A stretch of DNA of 64,000 nucleotides from Metabacillus sp. B2-18 (GCF_021117275.1 NZ_CP088245.1:5074673-5138672); one strand, 5' to 3'; shown: positions 46,309-56,718, counted from the first letter of the stretch. Made by a program: numbers and translations. The notes: generated by a model not told the origin, from the letters alone.

Positions 46309-46415
46309 TGGAAACCACCCACTTATATTTATAATTTTAATTATAAAGTAAAAAAGGTAGAAAAGTTCACCTAAGTGAATCTTTCTACCTTTTACTTGGA
46401 CTTTTTCAGTGGCCT

Positions 46416-46423
46416 CACAGAGA
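46416..46423. repeat. Target-site duplication, right copy
   Basis: ACAGAGAG, the same as 44723-44730, directly follows the right inverted repeat. Confidence 0.8.
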
Positions 46424-46484
46424 GTAGGATCTTTCTCAACCTTACCCATCCATAGTGAGCTTTATAAAAATGATCTAATTAGCA

Positions 46485-47585
46485 TTACACATTAAAACGG
46501 AAGTGAATAACGTCTCCGTCTTTTACAATATAGTCTTTTCCTTCTAAGCGAACTTTTCCTGCTTCACGTGCAGCACCCATTGTTTTTGCAGCTAATAAGT
46601 CATCATAAGAAACGGTTTCAGCACGGATGAAGCCTCGTTCGAAGTCTGTGTGGATGATTCCAGCACATTGAGGAGCCTTCATGCCTTTTTTAAATGTCCA
46701 TGCGCGAACTTCTTGTTCACCAGCAGTGAAGTAAGTAGCAAGGCCAAGAAGATTGTATGAAGCTTTGATTAATTGATCAAGACCTGACTCTTCAATGCCA
46801 AGCTCTTCTAGGAACATTTCTTTTTCTTCCCCTTCAAGCTCAGCAATTTCAGATTCGATTTTTGCACAAACTACGATAACCTCAGCATTTTCGCCTGCAG
46901 CAAATTCACGAACTTGTTGAACATACGGGTTGTTAGAAGGATCAGCAACTTCCTCTTCACTAACATTAGCAACATATAAAATTGGTTTGATTGTTAACAA
47001 ATGTAGTTGTTTTGCATATTTAAGCTGCTCTTCATTGAATTCTACTGCACGAGCAGGCTTTTCACTTTCAAAGGCTTCTTTTAACATTGATAAAATTTCA
47101 TGTTCAAAAACAGCTGTTTTTTCTTTTTGTTTAGCAAGCTTTGCTACACGGTCGATACGTTTATCAACTGTCTCTAAGTCTGCTAATATCAATTCAAGGT
47201 TGATTGTTTCAATATCTGAAATAGGATCAACTTTTCCTGATACGTGTGTAATATTTTCGTCAGCAAAGCAACGTACAACATGACAAATTGCATCCACTTG
47301 GCGAATATGTGAAAGGAATTTGTTTCCTAAACCTTCACCCTTACTAGCACCTTTTACAATTCCTGCGATATCAGTGAATTCAAATGCTGTTGGAATAGTT
47401 TTCTTTGGGTTAACTAATTCAGTCAGTTTTTGTAAACGTTCATCCGGTACTTCTACAATTCCTACGTTAGGATCTATTGTACAGAATGGATAGTTTGCTG
47501 ATTCAGCACCAGCTTGTGTAATTGCGTTAAATAAAGTAGATTTCCCTACGTTAGGAAGGCCTACAATTCCAGCAGTTAATGCCAT
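46485..47585 (-). CDS. ychF: Redox-regulated GTPase/ATPase YchF
   Basis: The 366-residue Obg-family protein has a G domain with GIVGLPNVGKSTLFN and DIAGIVKGASKGEGLG, a coiled coil and a C-terminal TGS domain. ATP is preferred over GTP in studied members. ATG 47585 follows GAGGAG. Confidence 0.95.
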   Translation of the reverse strand: MALTAGIVGLPNVGKSTLFNAITQAGAESANYPFCTIDPNVGIVEVPDERLQKLTELVNPKKTIPTAFEFTDIAGIVKGASKGEGLGNKFLSHIRQVDAICHVVRCFADENITHVSGKVDPISDIETINLELILADLETVDKRIDRVAKLAKQKEKTAVFEHEILSMLKEAFESEKPARAVEFNEEQLKYAKQLHLLTIKPILYVANVSEEEVADPSNNPYVQQVREFAAGENAEVIVVCAKIESEIAELEGEEKEMFLEELGIEESGLDQLIKASYNLLGLATYFTAGEQEVRAWTFKKGMKAPQCAGIIHTDFERGFIRAETVSYDDLLAAKTMGAAREAGKVRLEGKDYIVKDGDVIHFRFNV

Positions 47586-47716
47586 TTTTCCCACTCCTCT
47601 ATTTATAAACAAAAGATTGTCCGTTTTCATTCAATCTTCAACAATTATAGTTAGTAACTAAATAAAATACAAGCAAGTCTAGTAATATTGTTAACACATT
47701 CCAAATAATGAAAGAA

Positions 47717-47740
47717 AAAAAGAGCTCATCTCAGCTCTTG
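47717..47740 (-). terminator. Terminator of the molybdopterin oxidoreductase gene
   Basis: AGAGCTGAGATGAGCTCT hairpin followed by T residues on the minus strand. Confidence 0.8.
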
Positions 47741-47744
47741 AAAA

Positions 47745-49751
47745 TTAGTCTACTTTTTTTATATTAACTAAGCAATCATATAAAGTACTTCCCTGTCCAT
47801 TATCTGAAACATCATCTGGTGTTAGCAGATTAACTGAACCACCAAATTTATGCCACTGGCCTTCATCAACATTAATTGTATTGGCATGTGCTTTCTTCAG
47901 TATTTTCACATCACCAGTCAGCTTTCCACGATCATTAAAAATGGTTACTTTATCTCCATCTACTAATTGTTTTTCTTTTGCAATATCTTCTGAAACTTCT
48001 ATTTTAACAGTTTGCATTCCTTCTATAAGAACATAATGCTGAGAATGATTGGATCGTAATGGATGAATCGATAAAAGCTGGTACGGATATTTTTCAGCTA
48101 ATCTAGGGTTTGAAATCGTTGATTCCTTTGGATAAATATATTGTGGTTTTCCTTCTAATCCTTTGTTAAACCCTAGCTCAGATGTAAATTCAAATTTACC
48201 ACTTGGAGTTGAAAACTTCTTTGTTTCCCAAGGAACATGGTTCACAGGCAATGGAACACGTTTTTCTTCTTTTAATCGATCAAGCGTTATTCCTTTATCA
48301 CATAAATGGGCTGTTGCCATTTCTAAATATTCTCCTCGTGTATAAGAAAATTCTTCTCCAAACCCAAGTCTTTCCGCTAATTCTGTCCATATCCATAAAT
48401 CTGACTTTGCTTCACCTGGAGGTTCAACTAGCTTTTCTCCATAGTTTACATAGTGGTGATACATGGATGCATAATAAATATCTTCTTCCTCAAAGACTGT
48501 TGTTGTTGGTAACACATAGTCGGCTAATTCAGCTGTATCTGTTAAAAAATGATCAATGACAACAACTGTATCAACGGATTGAAAAGCTCTTATTATTTTG
48601 TTGGAGTCAGGGACTTGTACTAACGGATTTCCGCAGGTTACAATGATCATTTTTATCTCAGGATCCATTGCTTCTAATACGCCATCTGCCTGTTTCATCA
48701 TTGAAAATGTTCTAGTTGATGTAGCCTTTTCAGGTAATGTTAAAGCCTGCATATTAAAGTTTTTACCAACCTGGATATTTCCAAAATTGGCTCCACCACC
48801 TGGTATACCGACATTCCCACTGATTGCAACTAGTGCGTCAATTAACCTAATTGTATTTCCACCATTAGAATACCTTTGCATTCCTAGACCTAAATAAGTT
48901 GTAGTAGGTCCATTCACATATAATTCAGCAATATATTTTATATCATCAAAGGAGATTTCAGCTTGTTCCAAAATTCCCTCTAAAGTAAAATGATTTAATA
49001 GTAAAATTAGATCTTCATAACCAACTGTATAATTCTTAATAAACTCTGCATCTTGTTTATTTTCACTAATTAAATATTTCATAACTCCAATTGCAACTAA
49101 TCCATCCATTCCTGGCTTAATAGAAATATAGTGGTCAGAAATTTTTGCTGTTGCGTTATAAATTGGATCAATTACAGTAATTGTACTGCCACGCTTTTTC
49201 GCATCTTGCAACTGTTGAAACAAATGCATATTTGTTCTAGCAACATTTCTACCCCAAATAACGATATGTTTACTATGAAAAATATCATCTGGTGCATGGC
49301 TGTCGGAACTTCCGAAATCCCAAATTTGTGCTTCAATTCCAGATCCCCAGCAAATACTTCCTACTAAAGAAGTCGCTCCGCCAAAACTGTTAAAAAAACG
49401 TTTATCAAGATTTTTTAACAATCCATTATTCGCATAATCATGACTGTGTAAAACAGAAGCAGGACCGAAATTTTGTTTTAGTTCCTTCATCTTTTCAGCA
49501 ATTTCATCAAGTGCTTGTTTCCATGAAATCTCTTGAAATACACCGTTCACTTTTTTTAGAGGAACTGTTAAGCGTTCTTTAGAATTAGTTTTCGTCTCAA
49601 GCATTCTTCCTCTTCCACATATCTTGCCTTTGGTAATTGGATGATCTTTGTCTCCTTCAACCTTAATGACCTTGCCATCCTCTACTGTAACCTCAAACCC
49701 GCAGCTATCCCAGCAGTTCAAAGGACAAGATGATTTAAATACTTGCTTCAT
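47745..49751 (-). CDS. Molybdopterin-dependent oxidoreductase (YyaE-like)
   Basis: The 668-residue protein belongs to the molybdopterin oxidoreductase family. An N-terminal SSCPLNCWDSCGFEV with further CGRGR gives a 4Fe-4S site; the molybdenum cofactor domains and a C-terminal dinucleotide-binding domain follow. No Tat signal is seen, so it is cytoplasmic. The substrate is unknown; formate-dehydrogenase and polysulfide-reductase relatives are possible. Position matches B. subtilis yyaE. ATG 49751 follows GAGGGG. Confidence 0.85.
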   Translation of the reverse strand: MKQVFKSSCPLNCWDSCGFEVTVEDGKVIKVEGDKDHPITKGKICGRGRMLETKTNSKERLTVPLKKVNGVFQEISWKQALDEIAEKMKELKQNFGPASVLHSHDYANNGLLKNLDKRFFNSFGGATSLVGSICWGSGIEAQIWDFGSSDSHAPDDIFHSKHIVIWGRNVARTNMHLFQQLQDAKKRGSTITVIDPIYNATAKISDHYISIKPGMDGLVAIGVMKYLISENKQDAEFIKNYTVGYEDLILLLNHFTLEGILEQAEISFDDIKYIAELYVNGPTTTYLGLGMQRYSNGGNTIRLIDALVAISGNVGIPGGGANFGNIQVGKNFNMQALTLPEKATSTRTFSMMKQADGVLEAMDPEIKMIIVTCGNPLVQVPDSNKIIRAFQSVDTVVVIDHFLTDTAELADYVLPTTTVFEEEDIYYASMYHHYVNYGEKLVEPPGEAKSDLWIWTELAERLGFGEEFSYTRGEYLEMATAHLCDKGITLDRLKEEKRVPLPVNHVPWETKKFSTPSGKFEFTSELGFNKGLEGKPQYIYPKESTISNPRLAEKYPYQLLSIHPLRSNHSQHYVLIEGMQTVKIEVSEDIAKEKQLVDGDKVTIFNDRGKLTGDVKILKKAHANTINVDEGQWHKFGGSVNLLTPDDVSDNGQGSTLYDCLVNIKKVD

Positions 49752-49768
49752 ATTCATTTCCCCTCGAT

Positions 49769-49972
49769 CTACTCAGCAGACTCCTCATGTTTTATGAGAA
49801 TTTTCTTTAGTTTTCTTGAAAACTCTCGACGTGGGATCATAACACTATGGTCACAACCTAAGCATTTAATTCTAATGTCCATTCCCATTCTAATGATTTT
49901 CCACTCATTTGTACCACAAGGGTGCTGTTTTTTCATTTCAACAACATCATTTAAAGCAAAATCTTTTTCCAT
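49769..49972 (-). CDS. DUF951 small protein (YyzM-like)
   Basis: A 67-residue protein with VVEMKKQHPCG and IKCLGCDHSVMIPRREF, the two-cysteine pattern of DUF951, probably a zinc ribbon. ATG follows GGAGG. It lies between mscS and the molybdopterin gene, as in relatives. Function unknown. Confidence 0.85.
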   Translation of the reverse strand: MEKDFALNDVVEMKKQHPCGTNEWKIIRMGMDIRIKCLGCDHSVMIPRREFSRKLKKILIKHEESAE

Positions 49973-49991
49973 AAGGTTCTACCTCCATTTC

Positions 49992-50861
49992 TTAACTCAC
50001 TTCATCTTTTCTGTTATACATCACAACACGTGGATAAGGAATTTCGATACCTTTTTCATCTAACCTCATTTTAATGTCTTTTCTTAACATTCTTCCAATA
50101 TGGAAGTGACGCATTGGTTCAACTTCACATGTTACACGAAGAACAACCTCTGAAGCACCAAGCATTTGAACACCTAATAATTCAGGTGGAGCAACTATAT
50201 CTTCATATTTATCAGGAACTTCTAATAAGAGCTCTTGAATGACTCGCTCCGCTTCTGGGATATCACTTTCATAAGCAATACTAATATCTACAACGGCAAT
50301 ACTATTATTTATAGAGAAGTTTGTTACCTCTATAATGCTTCCATTTGGTAATATATGAATTTCGCCTGTCCAACTCTTTATTTTTGTTGTACGAAGTCCA
50401 ATTTCTTCAACTGTTCCTTCAAAAGTTGAAATACGGATAAAATCACCAACAGAGAATTGATCTTCAAAAATAATAAAAAAGCCTGTAATAATATCTTTTA
50501 CTAAGCTTTGAGCACCAAACCCCACTGCCAATCCAACAATACCGGCCCCTGCAAGCAACGCACCTACATTAAGACCAAATGTTTCAAGCACCATAATGAT
50601 CGCAATAAAGTAAATAACGTAAGTGAGGATATTTTCTAGTAACTTTGAAAGAGTATTTTCTCTTCTCTCAGAAATTCTAATTGGTGATTTCCCACGGAAT
50701 AAAAACACCTTTGTAATGGCTAATTTACCAATTCGTATAAAGATGGTTGAGACAATCAAGATTAATAAAATTTGTAAAAATCCTTTTCCAATTGTAATCC
50801 ATAAATCAGCATTCGTTAAATAATTTACTGCATCGTTCCACATATCTTGTAAAATTTTCAA
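49992..50861 (-). CDS. Small-conductance mechanosensitive channel, MscS family
   Basis: A 289-residue protein with three membrane helices; the third is a glycine/alanine-rich pore helix (LAGAGIVGLAVGFGAQSLVKD). The beta domain (GDFIRISTFEGTVEEIGLRT) and a C-terminal mixed domain follow. It opens on osmotic downshock. The TTG at 50861 has AAAGGGTG upstream; a GTG at 50870 would overlap that site. Confidence 0.9.
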   Translation of the reverse strand: MKILQDMWNDAVNYLTNADLWITIGKGFLQILLILIVSTIFIRIGKLAITKVFLFRGKSPIRISERRENTLSKLLENILTYVIYFIAIIMVLETFGLNVGALLAGAGIVGLAVGFGAQSLVKDIITGFFIIFEDQFSVGDFIRISTFEGTVEEIGLRTTKIKSWTGEIHILPNGSIIEVTNFSINNSIAVVDISIAYESDIPEAERVIQELLLEVPDKYEDIVAPPELLGVQMLGASEVVLRVTCEVEPMRHFHIGRMLRKDIKMRLDEKGIEIPYPRVVMYNRKDEVS

Positions 50862-51035
50862 TACGTTCACCCTTTACTAAGTAACAATTTATTATAAAAG
50901 AGCAACTACTATTTTCATAGCCATTATACTCTATTCCAAAAGAAATATCTTTTGGAAAACTTCATTATATATTACGTTTATTCTTTTGAAATTCGGGATA
51001 CATCCCGAACTTTATACCTCTCCTACACATACGAA

Positions 51036-51077
51036 AGGCTGACTCTACTCAAATTTTTATCTTTAAGGAGTCAGCCA
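51036..51077 (-). terminator. Terminator-like hairpin after the YkvI-type gene
   Basis: GGCTGACTC/GAGTCAGCC with a long loop. It lacks a strong T run on the minus strand. Confidence 0.5.
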
Positions 51078-51082
51078 TAATA

Positions 51083-52099
51083 TCATTTTGTTCTATAACG
51101 ATTTAAGATTGGATAAAGCAGAATGGTAACGAGTAAATAAAGATTAATTAGTCCATATAAAGGATATAGGATGCCCACTAGATTTGCAAAACCAAAACGA
51201 GTGAAAGGCAGCATGGCTAAAACGAGAATTAATGCTATTAGCCAAAATGGAACCTTTAATATTTGCTTAAATCGCGAGGCAAGTCCAAAAATTCCCGATA
51301 CAGCTGTTGTATAAATTGCCAGCCATAACATCACAGACATAAAAAGGAAAAATCCAAATGGTGATCCTTTTAATACAGCAAAGAGCGGAATTTCATATTC
51401 TGTTAAATAATCAGCCATTTGAATGAGTGTTTCATTATAAACAAATGAGATTGTTCCTAATATAACTCCACTTCCAATACTGGCTACTTTCGCTTCCTTA
51501 AGACTTTTAATTTCTTTTCCAACTGCAGATAAAACTGCAATCAATGGCAAAATATTTAAAGCTGTAAATGTAAATGCTGCTGGCCAATTATACTGTTCAT
51601 TTAAATCTAATACCCATGAATGATGATGGGAAATATTAAATGATAATAATGCATAAAACAGTCCAAAGACAAGCATGGGAATAATGATTGAGTTCAGCTT
51701 AATGATTCCATTTGAACTGCCTACAAACAACAATACTAGTAATACTGAAAAAAGCGTAATACCTGCCCAATATGGAATGGAAAAGGCTTCAAGCGTTGCT
51801 CCTCCTCCAGCAATCATAACGATTGTTGTTGTAAATAAATACAACACAATCAAAAAATCATACACATAAGAAAGTTTTTTACCAACTAATCTTTCTAAGA
51901 TTGGGAAAAAGTGATCAGACTGAGCTTCGTAACTGATTTTCATAATCACATAGACAGCTATGATAAAGATAACCGTAAAGATGACGATAGCTAGTCCGCT
52001 CTCAAAGCCGAAAAACTGCCAGAGTTCTCTTCCTGATGCATATCCTGCTCCAATAATTGTTCCTAAAATCAAAAACATCCATTTAAAACCTGAATTCAT
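51083..52099 (-). CDS. YkvI-family polytopic membrane protein
   Basis: The 338-residue protein has about ten membrane helices and begins FKWMFLILGTIIGAGYASGR, a pattern of APC-superfamily carriers with the helix-1 break at GAGYASG. It is probably a transporter; substrate unknown. ATG 52099 follows AGAGGTG. Confidence 0.75.
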   Translation of the reverse strand: MNSGFKWMFLILGTIIGAGYASGRELWQFFGFESGLAIVIFTVIFIIAVYVIMKISYEAQSDHFFPILERLVGKKLSYVYDFLIVLYLFTTTIVMIAGGGATLEAFSIPYWAGITLFSVLLVLLFVGSSNGIIKLNSIIIPMLVFGLFYALLSFNISHHHSWVLDLNEQYNWPAAFTFTALNILPLIAVLSAVGKEIKSLKEAKVASIGSGVILGTISFVYNETLIQMADYLTEYEIPLFAVLKGSPFGFFLFMSVMLWLAIYTTAVSGIFGLASRFKQILKVPFWLIALILVLAMLPFTRFGFANLVGILYPLYGLINLYLLVTILLYPILNRYRTK

Positions 52100-52197
52100 T
52101 TTTCTCACCTCTTAAGGCTGTCCTATTTACAACGAGCATGTATAGAATTGAACATTTCTCCGTATACTGTTACTACTATGACGTGGGAGTGAATTCT

Positions 52198-52821
52198 ATG
52201 AATCTTAAATCAGGTCTTTTTCATTCAGATAAAAATCAAGAACGTATTCATTATGAGGATCAGGACGCTACACAGCTAGTTTCAACCACCCTTTTAGATC
52301 ATTTGCCAAAACTTTATTTCAAGCCAATTGTTTTTGTTTGTATTGGAACAGACCGATCAACAGGTGATAGCTTAGGTCCACTAATTGGTACGTCCTTAAA
52401 TAAAGAATTGTCCCATTTCCATGTCTATGGAACTCTTAAAGATCCAGTACACGCTGTAAATCTAAAAGAATCGCTTGAAACCATCAATAAAAACCACCGA
52501 AATCCATTTATTATTGCGATTGATGCTTGTTTAGGAAGAATGAAAAGTGTTGGATTCATGGAAATTGCAAAAGGATCAATAAAACCTGGAGCAGGTGTAA
52601 ACAAAGAATTACCAGCAGTAGGTGATATGCATATCACCGGTATTGTTAACATAAGTGGATATATGGAGTTCCTCGTGCTACAAAATACACGCCTTCACTT
52701 AGTAATGAGTATGGCGGACATTATTTCTAATGGAATCATTGAAGCAGAAAAGAATTATCTAGAAAAGAGAATTTATGTTAGAAGAAAATGGTTGGCAAGT
52801 GAGGATTCTGCAATTAATTAA
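52198..52821 (+). CDS. yyaC: Spore protease-like protein YyaC
   Basis: The 207-residue protein of the DUF1256 family is structurally related to germination protease. It has VFVCIGTDRSTGDSLGP, AIDACLGR and KPGAGVNKELPAVGD. ATG 52198 follows GGGAGTG. It is a plus-strand gene in a minus-strand neighbourhood, as in B. subtilis. A role in sporulation is usual for the family. Confidence 0.9.
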   Translation: MNLKSGLFHSDKNQERIHYEDQDATQLVSTTLLDHLPKLYFKPIVFVCIGTDRSTGDSLGPLIGTSLNKELSHFHVYGTLKDPVHAVNLKESLETINKNHRNPFIIAIDACLGRMKSVGFMEIAKGSIKPGAGVNKELPAVGDMHITGIVNISGYMEFLVLQNTRLHLVMSMADIISNGIIEAEKNYLEKRIYVRRKWLASEDSAIN

Positions 52822-52841
52822 AACTTTCTTCTTACAAACAG

Positions 52842-52871
52842 AAATACACTGCATATCTCATGCAGTGTATT
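52842..52871. terminator. Bidirectional terminator between yyaC and the DUF554 gene
   Basis: AATACACTGCA/TGCAGTGTATT perfect stem between convergent genes. Confidence 0.75.
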
Positions 52872-52883
52872 AAGTATTTCCTT

Positions 52884-53585
52884 TTAAAAATGATGCTGGA
52901 CTAGAACAATAGCAGTAATAACTAAAATACCTGGTAGTAGGTTTGCTACTCTTATTTGTTTTAAGCCTAGAATATTAATTCCTATAGCTATGATCATAAC
53001 CCCACCTATAGAAGTCAGTTCAGCTATTAATCTTTCTAATAACTCATCTGATAAAAACTGATGAATAACATTTGCAAAAAGAGCAATTCCTCCTTGATAA
53101 AGAAATACTGGTATAGAGGAAAACAATACGCCTATTCCAAGAGTACTGGCCAAAATCATACTTGTGAATCCATCGATCATTGACTTTGTTAATAAAACAG
53201 CATGGTCTTGACGTAAACCACTGTCTAATGCACCAATGATTGCCATTGCACCTACAAGAAAGATTAATGTAGCAGTAACAAAACCTTGTGCTATATTACC
53301 CGTTTCTGATTTCCCTAACTTTCTTTCCAACATATTTCCTACTGACTGGAGGTGATTTTCAATCCTTAACCACTCTCCTATAACAGTTCCAAGCACAAGG
53401 CTAACAATAACAATGAAGAAATCCTCGCTTTTTAAGGCCATGCTAATTCCCAGTACAACTACAGAAAGACCTATGGCCATCATTACTGTTTCTTTCATTT
53501 GTTCAGGAATTCTTCTTAGTAAAAGACCAATAAGGGTTCCTACAATAATAGCTAGTGCATTCACAATGCTTCCAAATAAAACCAT
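52884..53585 (-). CDS. DUF554 membrane protein
   Basis: A 233-residue protein with about seven hydrophobic helices and the repeated Gly-rich pattern of DUF554 (GSIVNALAIIVGTLIGLLL; GAMAIIGALDSG). The family includes YqgA/YdfK. Function unknown, possibly transport. Confidence 0.8.
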   Translation of the reverse strand: MVLFGSIVNALAIIVGTLIGLLLRRIPEQMKETVMMAIGLSVVVLGISMALKSEDFFIVIVSLVLGTVIGEWLRIENHLQSVGNMLERKLGKSETGNIAQGFVTATLIFLVGAMAIIGALDSGLRQDHAVLLTKSMIDGFTSMILASTLGIGVLFSSIPVFLYQGGIALFANVIHQFLSDELLERLIAELTSIGGVMIIAIGINILGLKQIRVANLLPGILVITAIVLVQHHF

Positions 53586-53691
53586 ACCTGCTAAATCCCC
53601 TCTTTATAAACATAGATACATATTAATTAATTCAAAGAAAAAAGTGCAAAGAAAAAGACTGACTACTAAGCCAGCTCTAAAGGAAACCTGT

Positions 53692-54543
53692 TTATTGTTG
53701 CTGTTGTTCTAACAATTCTAAAATACGATCTAAATCATCTTGGGAAAAGAATTCTATTTCAATCTTTCCTTTTTTCTTCTGCTTTTTAATTGTAACAGAC
53801 GTTCCGAAATACTCCTGTAAAAATGATTCTCTTTCTTTTATAAATACATCTTTTTCAGGCTTTTTCTTTTTCGTTTCACGTGAAACATTACTATTTAACT
53901 GTTGGATAAGCTGCTCTAGTTGACGAACATTTAAATGTTCTCGAATAATTTTTTCAACTAGTGCATTTAATTTTTCTTTGTTTTTTAATCCAAGTAAAGT
54001 TCGACCATGCCCCATAGATAATTTACCTTCAGCTATTAATTGCTGAATTTGATCTGGCAATGTTAGAAGTCTAACATGGTTAGCAATATGTGGTCTGCTT
54101 TTTCCTAACCTTTTTGCTAATGCTTCTTGAGTTAGGTCTAAATGCTCCATTAGCTTTTGATATGCTAGGGCTTCTTCAATTGGACTTAAATCTTCACGTT
54201 GTAAATTTTCTAAAAGCGCGAGCTCCATCATTTGTTGCTCTGATAACTCTCTTACAACAGCAGGAATAACTGTTAGCTCTGCCGCTTTTGCTGCACGAAA
54301 TCTTCTTTCCCCAACAACAATTTCAAAGCCTTTAATACTTTTCCTCACTATAATTGGTTGCAGGACACCATGCTGTAAAATGGATTCTTTTAATTCATTA
54401 ATCGCATCTTCTTCAAATACTTTACGTGGTTGATAAGGATTTGGGCGTATCTCATTTATGTTGATTTCTTGAATAGATTCTTCCTTTTCGACCTCCATGT
54501 TAGTGAAGAGAGCATTAATACCTTTTCCTAAACCTCTAGCCAT
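53692..54543 (-). CDS. spo0J: Chromosome partitioning protein Spo0J (ParB)
   Basis: The 283-residue CTP-binding ParB protein has the N-terminal domain with GERRFRAAKAA, a helix-turn-helix (ALAKRLGKSRPHIANHVRLL) and a C-terminal dimer domain. It loads on parS and spreads. It overlaps soj by eight bases. A parS site lies inside the gene. Confidence 0.96.
   Translation of the reverse strand: MARGLGKGINALFTNMEVEKEESIQEININEIRPNPYQPRKVFEEDAINELKESILQHGVLQPIIVRKSIKGFEIVVGERRFRAAKAAELTVIPAVVRELSEQQMMELALLENLQREDLSPIEEALAYQKLMEHLDLTQEALAKRLGKSRPHIANHVRLLTLPDQIQQLIAEGKLSMGHGRTLLGLKNKEKLNALVEKIIREHLNVRQLEQLIQQLNSNVSRETKKKKPEKDVFIKERESFLQEYFGTSVTIKKQKKKGKIEIEFFSQDDLDRILELLEQQQQ
53872..53887. promoter_or_regulatory. 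parS site inside spo0J
   Basis: CGTTTCACGTGAAACA, one base from the consensus 16-bp palindrome, in the gene that holds a strong parS in B. subtilis. Confidence 0.9.
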
Positions 54544-55297
54544 TTACAACCACTTCCTTTGCCAAATCTAAATAAACTTCTGCTCCTCTAGATCTTGGAT
54601 CATAAATGATAATTGGTTGTCCGTGACTTGGTGCCTCGCTTAAGCGAATATTTCTTGGAATGATTGTTTTATAAACCTTGTCCTGAAAATATTTTTTCAC
54701 TTCATCAATTACTTGAATACCTAGATTTGTTCTTGCATCTAGCATTGTTAATAAAACACCTTCTATTGTAAGATCAGTGTTTAAATGCTTTTGTACAAGT
54801 CGGACAGTATTTAATAATTGGCTTAATCCCTCAAGAGCGTAATATTCACATTGTACCGGTATTAACACGGCATCTGATGCTGTTAGGGCATTAATGGTGA
54901 GCAATCCTAATGATGGTGGACAGTCAATCACCATATAATCATACTGATCTTTTACAGCTTCAAGTGCCCTTTTGAGTCTAACTTCTCTGGAAATTGTTGG
55001 TACAAGTTCTATTTCAGCCCCAGCTAACTGTATCGTGGCTGGAATAATATCAAGATTTTCTACGGCTGTAGATTTTATAACGTCCTTTGCATCTACATCA
55101 TCTACTAAAATATCATAAATACAATGGGCAACATCAGCTTTTTCAATGCCAATCCCGCTCGTTGCATTACCTTGTGGGTCAACATCGACGAGAAGAACTC
55201 GTTTCCCAATGTATGCTAAGCAAGCTCCTAAATTTACGGATGTGGTTGTTTTTCCAACACCACCTTTTTGGTTTGCAATCGCAATAATTTTCCCCAC
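54536..55297 (-). CDS. soj: Chromosome partitioning ATPase Soj (ParA)
   Basis: The 253-residue Walker-type ATPase begins GKIIAIANQKGGVGKTTTSV; DVDPQGNATSG and DCPPSLG follow. It acts with Spo0J in origin segregation and controls DnaA. The GTG at 55297, after TAGGTGA, gives the length of the B. subtilis protein. Confidence 0.96.
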   Translation of the reverse strand: MGKIIAIANQKGGVGKTTTSVNLGACLAYIGKRVLLVDVDPQGNATSGIGIEKADVAHCIYDILVDDVDAKDVIKSTAVENLDIIPATIQLAGAEIELVPTISREVRLKRALEAVKDQYDYMVIDCPPSLGLLTINALTASDAVLIPVQCEYYALEGLSQLLNTVRLVQKHLNTDLTIEGVLLTMLDARTNLGIQVIDEVKKYFQDKVYKTIIPRNIRLSEAPSHGQPIIIYDPRSRGAEVYLDLAKEVVVNG

Positions 55298-55754
55298 GAT
55301 GTCACCTACTTTCATCTTCTAATTGTTAAAATTTTACAGTAAAGAAAAAAGCATAAAAGTGAACCCATCTAGCTGTTCCTGAAGGTAGCTACTAGATGAA
55401 TAGATTTCTTTCTTTTATTTTACAACATTCTACAAATAGTTACTTTCAATCATTTTTTTATTTTATCATGAAAATTGGATGAAGGGTTTGAATTTTTTTG
55501 TATTTATGCAAAATAGTAAATTCTACTAATTAAAATTCATTTTTATCATTATAAAGAGATATCTTCCTAGGAGAATTGGATAAGTGAGGATGTTATTACC
55601 ATAATATTGTGTTCATTGCTAGATAATCATTCCACAATGGTTAACACTTCTTTTGTCGAATCTAGTACAAAGAAAAAAGGCCTGACAAAAAGCCAGTACC
55701 TAACAGCCATATGTGGAATAGATAATAGTTTATTAAAATAGTTATTATTCAATA
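55298..55754. other. soj-noc intergenic region
   Basis: No gene. A hairpin CATCTAGC/GCTACTAGATG at about 55366-55399 may be an attenuator, and a weak terminator-like GGCTTTTTGTCAGGCC plus T run at about 55675-55695 may end noc transcription. Confidence 0.5.
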
Positions 55755-56630
55755 TTATTTTGGAATTTTAATTGTGAATTGGATATACTCATCAAATTCT
55801 TCTTCTTCCGTATTTAATTTTACGCCACTGTCAGCTACCATTGTTAGGGATTGACGAATTGTATTCATAGCAATTCTTGTATCTCTACTAAATGCTTTAC
55901 GCTTTGGTTTTGGTTTTGCATTATTTTTTTCAAGTAGCTTGACTACCCTATCTTCTGTTTGCTTAACATTCAATTGTTTTTCAACAATTTCCTCTAACAG
56001 TGTAATTTGTAGCTGTTGATCTTTTAATGGAATTAGTGCACGTGCATGACGTTCAGTGATTGCTTTTTGAAGTAATGCCTCCTGGACTTCTTCAGGAAGC
56101 TTTAACAAACGCAGCTTATTTGCTATAGTTGATTGACCTTTACCAAGTCTTTGGGCTAATGCTTCTTGAGTTAAGTCATGTAATTCTAGTAACTTAGCAT
56201 AAGCAACTGCTTCCTCTATTGAAGATAACTCTTCCCTTTGAAGGTTTTCTATTAAAGCAACACTAGCTGTTTCAGTATCGTTGAAATCCTTTACAATTGC
56301 AGGTATCTCTTCCCAACCTAAAGTCTGTACAGCACGCCAGCGTCTTTCACCTGCAATCAACTCAAATTTACCACCTATTTCTCGAACAACAATAGGCTGA
56401 ATAATTCCATGAGTACGAATTGTTAGGGCTAATTCTTCAATCTTTTCATTTGAAAAAACGGTACGTGGCTGGAAGCGGTTAGGAGTAATATCCTTAATTG
56501 GAATCTTTTTAACCTCTTCCCTTATTTCTTCTGCTGTGTCTTCTTGTTCAACTTCCTCTACTACGATTTGATTAGCTTGTGCTTGTTCTTTTTCTCCCAA
56601 ACCGAAAAAGCGAGAAAATGGATGCTTCAT
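55755..56630 (-). CDS. noc: Nucleoid occlusion protein Noc
   Basis: The 291-residue ParB paralogue has an N-terminal amphipathic stretch ([15 protein letters not shown]), which in Noc binds the membrane, [13 protein letters not shown] and a helix-turn-helix ([20 protein letters not shown]). It prevents division over the nucleoid. ATG follows AAGGTGG. Confidence 0.94.
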   Translation of the reverse strand: MKHPFSRFFGLGEKEQAQANQIVVEEVEQEDTAEEIREEVKKIPIKDITPNRFQPRTVFSNEKIEELALTIRTHGIIQPIVVREIGGKFELIAGERRWRAVQTLGWEEIPAIVKDFNDTETASVALIENLQREELSSIEEAVAYAKLLELHDLTQEALAQRLGKGQSTIANKLRLLKLPEEVQEALLQKAITERHARALIPLKDQQLQITLLEEIVEKQLNVKQTEDRVVKLLEKNNAKPKPKRKAFSRDTRIAMNTIRQSLTMVADSGVKLNTEEEEFDEYIQFTIKIPK

Positions 56631-56718
56631 GAGCCTACACCACCTTTTAAAACTACCAATTTAAATATTCTATTTCTCTTACATTATTTCCTGCAAAATA
56701 CTCAAAAGTTCGAGTAAA

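Larger units (their letters stand above)
44731..46415. mobile_element. IS1182-type insertion sequence, 1685 bp
   Basis: Terminal inverted repeats of 14 bp (GAGGCCACTGAAAA at 44731-44744, its complement at 46402-46415) flank a single transposase gene, with an eight-base target duplication outside. Inner hairpins at about 44780-44826 and 46352-46395 lie at both ends. The element is inserted between ychF and rpsF and looks complete. Confidence 0.9.

Noticed and set aside
46309..46449. N-terminal extension of the transposase
   Set aside because: It begins outside the IS inverted repeat, in flanking DNA, and includes the repeat itself; family members start at the later ATG.
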